The notes below the pieces were generated by a model, which was not told the DNA's origin, did not search any database, and was given only the letters and a program-made list of their open reading frames with translations. A stretch of DNA of 64,000 nt, taken from NCBI GenBank assembly GCA_951213105.1, contig OX578133.1:142608851-142672850 (forward strand), read 5' to 3'. This DNA comes from Amaurobius ferox. Taxonomy: Eukaryota > Arthropoda > Arachnida > Araneae > Amaurobiidae. Every line of letters starts with the position of its first letter. The first letter of the stretch is position 1. Shown piece by piece: positions 57,074-64,000 of the stretch. Position numbers and translations under genes: made by a program.

Positions 57074-57329
57074 GTATATATTTCATATATTTGGTGAATA
57101 TTGTAAGACACAATCAACGGAAGGTGTACAGATTGGACATAAACACAAATATATAGACATCAATTAATGCATTATATGCTTACATCGATAATCATTACAC
57201 TAGGCTCTATAAATAATCATATGCAGTGTGATATTGACAGAAAAATAAATATAACTTCGTTAAGTTTAACATTACTTTAACAACTACTACTTTATAGTCA
57301 TAGAAAGTTAAACCTGCCTTTATTTGACA

Positions 57330-57400
57330 GGGGGTGATTGCCTTGTCTTATCATCCTGAAGAAAAAGGTTTTTGCCTCTGAAAAAGTTTAACACCTTTGA
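57330..57400 (+). ncRNA. Decayed hammerhead-like hairpin
   Basis: CATCCTGAAGAAAAAGGTTT then TTGCCTCTGAAAAAG contains CTGAAGA (fits CUGANGA) and GAAA in the right order, but the intervening stem is weak. Related to the units at 8806-8865 and 9291-9470. Confidence 0.3.
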
Positions 57401-58430
57401 TCAATTAAGTGCTTCAAATTTATCTTTTTTTGGTTCAAAATAGTAAATACATTATTAAAAACATATAATTGAATAGATTCGTTCTAACATCAGTGTAGGG
57501 AAGACTGTTAGCAAACAAGTCCACCGGGACATGAAGGTCCAGTGCAGTGATAGCTCGCTCTGTGCTGTCATCTGTAATGAAATATGTTAAAAACAAAGCG
57601 CTAACCATCTTCTTTCAGGGGTTAGACAGCGAACCTGTGATTTTGTTAGAAACTGCAATTTTGTGGCAGGTTCTGAATGATTTATATTTACTTTTCAATA
57701 GAAATGAATTTTATTAAAAGATGTGTAGCAATAATTGAATATGTTGATTTTTGTTTTCCCTATTAACGCCTGTTTTCATTAAAAATTACACAAAAGCATT
57801 ATCTTCAGAGATCGTAGTGTGCTTTGTAAAAATATTACCAATCCAGTAAAAAAATAAACGCTTCATATTAGTTTAGAAAGTTTTACCACTAACCCACGAG
57901 TTTTTGTGGCTATTAGCGAAATTTCTTCACTATCAGTTTTAAAACTTGATAAATATCTGTCTCCAGCTTATAAACGGAAAACACTCGCAACATACTAATT
58001 TACAAGCCCTTTATTTAAACTTGCAAAAGTTGAAAAAGATGAAATGTATAAACCGAAAGCTATTTTATATCTAAAGGAGAAAAAACAGAGGACCTATATG
58101 GTCCTCTGTGGCCCACTTTATAGAGCAGATAGGATCATTTATGTTACTTCCTTTTTTTAGTTTACAGATAAATAAAAAATCATCAAAAAGATTGATTCCA
58201 CAGTAAAAGTAAAGGATCTGAATACAAGTAAGTAATTTTAGGCGCTCACATGCAAAATGGGTTTTTTATATTTTAATTACACAACGCATTGTTTTATATT
58301 CAAAATTCTATTCCCCACTATACGGTCCCATTCCATTAAAAATTAACAATTAATTTCCCTTCTTAATTGTATGTGAGTGTCCGACCCAATCAGGTGTTGA
58401 GATATGATCGTTCAATTGATTTTATTTTCT
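57401..58430. other. AT-rich spacer
   Basis: No recognised gene; may include eroded 3' sequence of the hAT fragment to its right. Confidence 0.35.
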
Positions 58431-58928
58431 TCAATTAAGTCCCTTGAATGGTTGTATCACAACAAGTAGCTTTAGCCAAAGCTTGCACAGCCTGAAAACT
58501 AAGATCAGATGACTGAAGATGCTTTGAGAGAGTATTGCATTGATCAAAAACACTGTTGAATACAAAGTGAACAAAAATTCGAACGATGTCATGCATGTTA
58601 AAAGGGCTTCGGCTCTTCCTCCATTGAGAGAATCGTTTTCAGATAATTCTTCCAGTGTTAAAATCACCGCTTCATAGTTATCAGGTAGTGCTTTTATGGC
58701 TTTAACTCTGGAAAACTACCTCGTATCACTTAGGGATAATAGAGTTGAAGAACCTCCAGAAAAAGTACTTGTTGATGAGCGAATCTTTTCGAAAATAGCA
58801 TGTCTTTTATAGTATGTTTCTATGAAAGAATATAATGCATTGAGCTGCTGAAATGAATTTCTAGCAGAAGGAATAAATGAGCATGCGCTAACTACACATA
58901 AATTTATTTGGACACTTGAAATTTTCAA
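58431..58928 (-). pseudogene. hAT-like transposase fragment (ZMYM/TTF-type)
   Basis: One minus-strand frame with a single TAG at 58716-58718. It reads FIPSARNSFQQLNALYSFIE, KRHAIFEKIRSSTSTFSGGS, SLSDTR, the TAG where relatives have Trp, then FSRVKAIKALPDNYEAVILT, LEELSENDSLNGGRAEALLT and CMTSFEFLFTLYSTVFLINA. The LSDTRW...A...L..N......L motif and SFEF.......L follow the central catalytic-domain region of hAT transposases of the group domesticated as ZMYM-type proteins. N-terminal zinc finger and C-terminal dimerisation parts are missing. A different hAT lineage from the one at 7514. Confidence 0.75.
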
Positions 58929-59204
58929 GTGAAAAGAATAACATCACCTCATTCTTTCGTAAAGAGAAGGATTCGTTCCAGCCGGAAGTGGGAACTTGTC
59001 TGCGAAGGTCGGCTCTTCTGAAGCTCCATAGCGTGAGAAAACTGACCAGTGGACAGTCGATAAAAAGGGAGAAGCCGATAGACGACGAGCAAAAATTTGC
59101 CGTCCCTGGTATACAAAGTATTGCATTCTAAGTATGGTATACAAAGTATTGAACCAATACAAAGTATTCTATTCTAAGGAAAACTTAGGCAAAGAATTTA
59201 AGTA
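58929..59204. other. Spacer
   Basis: Short open frames on both strands, none recognised. A small duplication of GTATACAAAGTATTG occurs at 59108 and 59138. Confidence 0.4.
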
Positions 59205-59330
59205 CAAATATAAAAATAATGCAGTATACAGCTGTTTTGAGGACAAGTTGCATCCCCTTCGTCAGTATAAGAGCACCAACAAACCCGAAGTCAAAAAGAC
59301 GAAATCGGCACAAATAAAAGAAGCCTATAC
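59205..59330 (-). ncRNA. Hammerhead-like motif in a PLE terminal repeat
   Basis: Minus strand: CTGACGA (complement of 59259-59265), a stem-loop AGGGGATGCAACTTGTCCTC, and AAAAC (complement of 59234-59238) where GAAAC is expected, then AGCTGTATACTGC. Flanks match the pair at 41500-41655 closely (CAGTATACAGCTGTTTTGAG, CCAACAAACCCGAAGTC). It lies about 0.4 kb downstream of a PLE endonuclease on the same strand, where a 3' terminal repeat would be. The lost G suggests C-to-T decay at a CpG. Confidence 0.55.
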
Positions 59331-59639
59331 TCGAGTCGTGGATTAAGAGTCCACTTGAGCAAACCAATCAGAAAGCAGAATGAAGAACAGGGTATCCAAT
59401 CCGAAACGAGAATTAACACCTAAAATTGGAGGGCTTCAAAGCACAATTGAAATGCCTCAATAAGACGAGTTACTTCCGAACAAGAATAAATGAGTCTCAA
59501 TGAGATGAACAAATAAGTTGAAACGACATAAAAAAGTCCAAAAGGCTCGGAAATGAAGCAACTAGTATAAAGAAAATGGAAAACATTACAGGGCACTCCG
59601 CCCGCAATGGAGTGCTGGTCATAATTAACTAGTGTTAAA
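59331..59639. other. Spacer inside the PLE relic
   Basis: Probably 3' untranslated part of the PLE on the minus strand; no feature recognised. Confidence 0.3.
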
Positions 59640-59870
59640 CTAAATTAGATTTTTTCTGAATATGTAAGGCTTCAAAAACATCAAGATCGACGTGCATTTT
59701 TGTATGATCCTCGTGGAAGAAAACTTAAAACGGAGGTTAAAATTAAAGTAATGTTGAGCAATAGAAGATTTATTAATTCCTGTTTTCTGACATAGGTTTC
59801 ATGTTCCTCAATAAGAAATTTTAAATCACGTTTAGTTTGACCAATATTGTATTGTAGTTTTATTTTATTT
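59640..59870 (-). pseudogene. GIY-YIG endonuclease of a canonical Penelope-like element
   Basis: Minus-strand reading: QYNIGQTKRDLKFLIEEHET (YIG half-motif and the conserved Arg/Glu...H), YVRKQELINKSSIAQHYF (with a frame change inside), and FKFSSTRIIQKCTSILMF then LKPYIFRKN. This follows the C-terminal endonuclease of canonical PLEs (YxGxTxRxLxxRxxEH, then SxxAxHxx..., then LE.x.I). RT is not seen upstream, so this is a truncated copy. It represents a PLE lineage different from the Naiad at 38-41 kb. Confidence 0.65.
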
Positions 59871-60711
59871 TAACTGTTCTTTGCATTTCTTATATAGTTT
59901 GGTATTTGTTACTAGGTTCTCTGTGCAACAGTTTCCCCTTACACAAAACAAATAAAATATTGAGAAAACCCCTCACACATATTACTTAATAAATTCTACT
60001 TCGAAAATGCATGAAAAAAAATGTGTAGCTTTTTTCCGATGCCTAGTTTTTTGTTTCCTTGTCTCGAATTCGTAATGCTCCTCTAATGCAGCGAGAAAAA
60101 TTAATGCAACAAATCAAAGTAAACAAATTAGTGTAACCACATGCAATGGAGAGGAGCGAATCGGGCAATAAAACTAAATTGAATCATCTTTTATCTTCTA
60201 ATGACGAATATTTGTTTGGCACGAGTTCAAACGCTTTTTTGAATAAGCTTTTATTTGAAACTTCCGGGGCAATCACTTTCCTTTCAGCGAAAATTTCCAT
60301 TTCTGCAATTACTTCTGATCATTTCTTGAATTTGTTGAATCATAAACGGTTTTTTAGGGTCAAATGTTACTGATTAGGATGTTTTTGGGTTCATGCCTCA
60401 AATGAAGATTTGAATTGTCTGCAACGACATTGTATAAATTAAGCATTTCACGTACATGCACATTTTAGGCGTAACCAGCTGATATAGACTGCATTGCTTA
60501 TGATTTAAAACATATGCAAATTCTAGTAGTAATTTAACTGATATTGCTCTTCAAAAACTTCTATTAAAATATTTGATTTAATACCCCTAAGGAAAAGTAT
60601 TAAAATCTTTGTTCTCGCTATACACACTTAGCTGTATAGACAAATTCAAAGAGTAAAATACCCTGTCTCCGTTCGTAAGCAAATATACAAACACTATACA
60701 TTTGGTCAACA
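59871..60711. other. AT-rich spacer
   Basis: A 75-residue frame at 60146-60373 has no recognised domain. Confidence 0.4.
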
Positions 60712-60716
60712 CACTC

Positions 60717-60759
<43 letters not shown>
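60712..60759. repeat. TA microsatellite (left of MITE)
   Basis: Uninterrupted TA repeat up to the first base of the MITE. Confidence 0.95.
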
Positions 60760-60762
<3 letters not shown>

Positions 60763-61671
60763 GGTGTCTCAAAAACATTGACCTGGGTTTTTATTGCTTA
60801 AATATTGATCTTAGACATATATAATAAATTACAAAGTTGCGTAAAAAAATGTACAGAATTTTATGAAATCGATAAAAATTTTCATTGGATTAAATCTGAA
60901 GAAATACAAAATTAAAATTTTTATATGGCTCCCGTACAAAAACATTTTCAATGTGTAAAATGTGTCGCATACACTAATAAGGCGATGTACAAAATTTCAG
61001 CATTTTATCATAATAAGTCCCAGAGATATGTTTAAATAAATTTGGTGAGGAATTAATCACAAATTAAAATGTAAATGTTTACAGCAAGAGTGCAAATGAC
61101 GCAACGCAGAAATGAATCATAGGTAAATAATATCTGCCTCTTATCTTTAATGGATCTCTGACATGAATGGAAAAGATTTTGAAAAAGCATTGTAATCTTT
61201 GTGTAAGGTTATTATTTCTACACAGTGTAGATACTTTTGTATCAATAAATAGCAAAATTATTACTTATTTATGCAATCATTGTTTTCTTTCGTAATTTGT
61301 GTATGACCCCTGGAACGCGATTTGCTGACATGATTTTTCCCCTCTGAGAACCCATGTCGATGCATCGGAAAGTGGTTTAAGTCAGTATTTTTGTCTTTTC
61401 ATATCCCTGGGACATTTTATGATAAAATGCTGAAATTTTGTACATCACCTTATTAGTGTATAGGGCACATTTTACTCATTGGAAATGTTTTTGTACGAAA
61501 GCCGTATAAGAATTTAAATTTTGTATTTCTTAAAATTTAATTCCCTTGAAAATTTTAATCGATTTCATAAAATGCAGTACCTTTTTATAAGCAAATTTGT
61601 AATTTATTATATATGTCTAAGATCAATATTTAAGGAATGAAAGCCGAGGTCAATGTTTTTGGGACACCCTG
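60760..61671. mobile_element. Mariner-type MITE, 912 bp with about 280-bp terminal inverted repeats
   Basis: Both ends read CAGGGTGTCYCAAAAACATT from outside, flanked by TA on each side. Inverted identity extends inward for about 280 bp (CTTAAATATTGATCTTAGAC, ATATATAATAAATTACAAA, ATTTTATGAAATCGAT, GTACAAAATTTCAGCATTTT). The interior, about 61040-61380, is unique and has no transposase. It sits inside a long TA repeat array. Confidence 0.9.
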
Positions 61672-62011
61672 TATATATATATGTATATATATATGTATAT
61701 ATACATATGTATATAAATAGGTATATATATATATATGTATATATACATATACATATATATGTGTGTATATATGTATATATATGTATATATATATATGTAT
61801 ATATATATGTATATATATATGTATATATACATATGTATATATATAGGTATATATATATGTATATATATATGTATATATATATATGTATATATACATATAT
61901 ATATATATGTATATATACATATACATATATATGTATATATACACATATATATATATATACATCTACATATATACATATACATATATACACACACACATAT
62001 ATATATATATA
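61672..62011. repeat. TA/TATG/TACA microsatellite array
   Basis: About 340 bp of (TA)n with interspersed TG and CA steps. Produces long Tyr-Ile frames on all strands, none real. Confidence 0.97.
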
Positions 62012-62298
62012 CACTGGCCCCCGATTTACACGGAAGATAGGTTCTGCACAAAACCGTGTAAATTGAAATCTTGGATCTTGCTATGTAAAATCGTATAAAA
62101 CGAAATTAACCCCAAAATGTGCATGATTCAGTCATTTATTTAAGTAAAACAAAAGTAAGACATCTTAGAAAACTTAAAATTATACTTAGTTTATAAAACA
62201 ACAAACATATGAATGTAGTAATATAACACATTTAATTTATTTTACATTAGGAACAAAGAACAAAAAAACAAAAAGACCCTTAAAAATTAATTATAAGT

Positions 62299-63162
62299 TT
62301 AATCACTGTCATCACTTTCATGTACTATCAGTCTTTTCTTTCTGATAGGTATGATGTTACTTTCATCACTTGAGCTTTCTTGATGTGATTCTGGCTCAAT
62401 GTTTGACGAATTAGGCAAGATCTCGGGTTGATAAGACTTTGTCATGAAATCGGTAATTAACAATTGCGTAGGTTTTTTTGTTAAATCTTTATAGACCTCT
62501 TCATATTGATTTAAGCATTTAGCATTTACGAAGGTCTCGCTGGAATCGGAGAGCTCGAATAACATTTGTGTCATATTGTAAGAAATGGTTGCCCAATTTT
62601 CTTCCCAAATCAAGTCCTACGCTTATGGTTCTTGCTGTGAACGCAACTGGTTCAGATTGCTCTTCATCAGAATCATTGTCTTCATCATGTCAAAACCTTC
62701 TCCTCCTATAGTATGGACCAACTCAGTGATCTGAGAATATTCATGCTCTATTGGTGATTTATCATTTCCACTTTCAACAACATCCGGCCATATTGCTTTC
62801 CAGCAGGCGTTGATCGTTGATTGTTTGATCTGAGTGTATGACAGTCCAACATGCTTAACACAATCTAAAATTGTAAATTTCTTCCAAGCATCCATCAGAG
62901 TAAGAGATTCATCATTTTCCATTTGTTCTAAGATATACCTGAAAGTTTGCTTGATGTACAGTGCTTTGAAAGTCGAAATTATCCCTTGATCTAACGGCTG
63001 TAATAAGGGAGTTGTATTCTTTGATAAAAAAACAACTTTTGCATTTTCGTGTTGTAAATCTGGAGGATGACCTGGTGCATTATCAATTAATAGAAGAGCC
63101 TTAAAAGGCAATCCCTTTTTAGTTAAATAATTTTTGACATCTGGAACAAAGAAGTTATAGAA
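62299..63162 (-). pseudogene. Tigger transposase, C-terminal half
   Basis: After the TGA at 63163 the same frame continues FYNFFVPDVKNYLTKKG, then PFKALLLIDNAPGHPPDL (second catalytic Asp in DNAPGHP), VVFLSKNTTPLLQPLDQGII (third Asp in LQPLDQGI), DAWKKFTILDCVKHVGLSYT, and a tail. TAA at 62623 and TAG at 62617 interrupt it, after which WEENWATISYN and an acidic tail EPESHQESSSDESN end at about 62299. With the first Asp upstream, the DDD triad is complete. Confidence 0.88.
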
Positions 63163-63585
63163 TCATTCATTGAAAGCTGTGGCAGTGACCCATGCTTTTC
63201 TATTAGCCATCCAATAGACGGGAAGGTTTTTGATATTTATTCCTTTGAATGATCGTGGTGATTTTGATTTGTTAATCACCAATTGTTTCATTATATAATC
63301 GCCAGAAGCATTGCAACAGAAAATAACTTTTATACGACTTTTCGCTACTTTATGACCACTAGCTGATTTGTGAGCTTTGGCTATAAAGGTTCTTTCCGGC
63401 ATTTTTTTCCAGAATAATCCGGACTCGTCAGCATTGAAAACCTGATCAGAAGTGTAGGAGTTAGCGGAAATGAATTCAGCAAGTTTTGCTGGATATTGTT
63501 GTGCCGCATCCGAATAAGCAGATGCACTTTCACCTTTCATTCTCAGATATATAAAGAATGTCTTTGTTTGAATCTCTCGAACCAC
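63163..63585 (-). pseudogene. Tigger transposase, DDE domain start
   Basis: RMKGESASAYSDAAQQYPAK, SYTSDQVFNADESGLFWKKM (first catalytic Asp in ADESGL), KSRIKVIFCCNASGDYIMKQ, KNLPVYWMANRKAWVTATAF. Ends at TGA 63163-63165 where relatives have Trp in the FNEWF motif. Joined to the upstream segment by a one-base frameshift near 63545. Confidence 0.9.
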
Positions 63586-63794
63586 CCATGGCTTGCAGAA
63601 AAAGATACCTTCTTTTCATCGGACGAAGTCGACGGCGACTGATTCTTAAGTGATTGATAAATCTTCAAAGTTTTATTTGTAACAGCATTGGTATCGATCG
63701 GGATTCCCTTTTGAGTTTGGTCTTCTATCCATATCACGAAGGCTTTTTCCATATTTTCCATTGTAACATCTCTAACATATGAAGTCGTACTCAT
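63543..63794 (-). pseudogene. Tigger transposase, CENP-B-type second DNA-binding domain
   Basis: ENMEKAFVIWIEDQTQKGIP, TNAVTNKTLKIYQSL and SHGWFERFKQRHSLYI fit the HTH_Tnp_Tc5 domain (MEKALxxWIEDQ...IP......I..KA......F.ASxGWFxRFKxR). It binds DNA together with the N-terminal helix-turn-helix. Confidence 0.88.
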
Positions 63795-63855
63795 ATGTTA
63801 GAGAGTCGTACTCATATGTTAGAGTCGTACTCATATGTTAGTCGTACTCATATGT
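63785..63855. repeat. Short tandem repeat with graded unit lengths inside the Tigger ORF
   Basis: TCGTACTCATATGTTAGAG-type units follow one another with lengths 21, 19 and 17 bp, then a partial one. Each loses one AG step. The expansion breaks the transposase frame between its two DNA-binding domains. Confidence 0.9.
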
Positions 63856-63861
63856 CACGTG

Positions 63862-64000
63862 TTGTTTTCATACTGCTGCAGGTTCCAGCTGCTACACTTT
63901 TTCTAATGGAGACTTCATTTTTTCTTATTGTCCTTATTGTGGCTTCATTCATGGAGTAAAATTTAGCAACATCCGTTACTCTTTCTCTATTACGTAGACG
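63862..64000 (-). pseudogene. Tigger transposase, N-terminal helix-turn-helix (partial)
   Basis: Minus strand from the window edge: NRERVTDVAKFYSMNEATIR, TIRKNEVSIRKSVAAGTCSS, MKTTRDI. This is the psq/CENP-B N-terminal domain pattern (..VxDLAKxYGMNESTIRTIxKNExxIRxSV). The start codon lies beyond the window. It is separated from the next domain by the short tandem expansion at 63785-63855. Confidence 0.8.

Larger units (their letters stand above)
62012..64000 (-). mobile_element. Tigger (pogo-type) DNA transposon, runs off the window
   Basis: The left terminus CACTGGCCCCCGATTTACAC follows a TA. Directly inside, TTTACACGG (62025-62033) is inverted as CCGTGTAAA (62054-62062), the subterminal palindrome typical of Tigger ends. 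The transposase is on the minus strand with its N-terminus toward the right edge. The other end lies beyond 64000. The coding part is recognisable over almost its whole length with only a few lesions, so it is among the younger elements here. Confidence 0.88.

Noticed and set aside
61607..62098. Long open frames of 100-137 codons on all strands
   Set aside because: They are Tyr-Ile-His translations of the TA/TATG microsatellite; the same happens at 37636-37728 and 56941-57070.

Overview
This is AT-rich, non-coding eukaryotic DNA dominated by fossil transposable elements. Nothing in it looks bacterial: there are no operons, ribosome binding sites or dense ORFs, and I recognise no intact host gene. 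The element mix (an N-terminal-endonuclease Penelope-like element of the Naiad type, Tc1/mariner, hAT, Tigger, tRNA-derived SINEs, long TA microsatellites) suggests an invertebrate, most likely an arthropod and possibly a spider. The taxon is an inference.

Layout. 0-9.5 kb: copies of a repeat family I call A (two subtypes, both orientations), one copy of family B, a Gypsy integrase fragment with a 27-bp minisatellite, an internally deleted hAT element with a perfect 8-bp target duplication inside an A copy, and a cluster of nested inverted repeats. 9.7-20 kb: one unassigned minus-strand open stretch that could be an exon, a Tc1 relic, a tRNA-derived SINE, two degenerate tandem arrays and a complete but dead 1.3-kb Tc1 element. 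20-36.8 kb: SINE fragments of three families, an internally deleted mariner relic, a 5S-rRNA-derived segment joined to a tRNA-derived SINE, further shared repeats, the longest B copy and a piggyBac-like MITE. 38-41.7 kb: a decayed Naiad-type Penelope-like retroelement on the minus strand (GIY-YIG upstream, CxC linker, RT), lying between a 24-bp perfect hairpin and a TA microsatellite, with an inverted pair of hammerhead-like motifs about 0.5 kb upstream. 44-46.5 kb: a 5'-truncated I-group/R1-like non-LTR element with RT and RNase H remnants. 46.7-58 kb: more A, B, SINE and tandem copies. 58.4-64 kb: a hAT fragment, the endonuclease end of a second Penelope-like element followed by a decayed hammerhead-like motif, a 912-bp mariner-type MITE in a TA array, and most of a Tigger (pogo/CENP-B-like) transposon running off the right edge.

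No genes work together here as a pathway. What can be read is a layered insertion history: hAT into A, MITE into TA repeat, SINE beside 5S, Penelope-like pieces in inverted arrangement. The items most worth a second look are the Naiad with the hammerhead pair, the 5S/tRNA composite flanked by a near-direct repeat, repeat families A and B with their 5' hairpins, and the unassigned exon-like stretch at 9.7-10.0 kb. All homology calls were made by eye from translated motifs; no database search was run.
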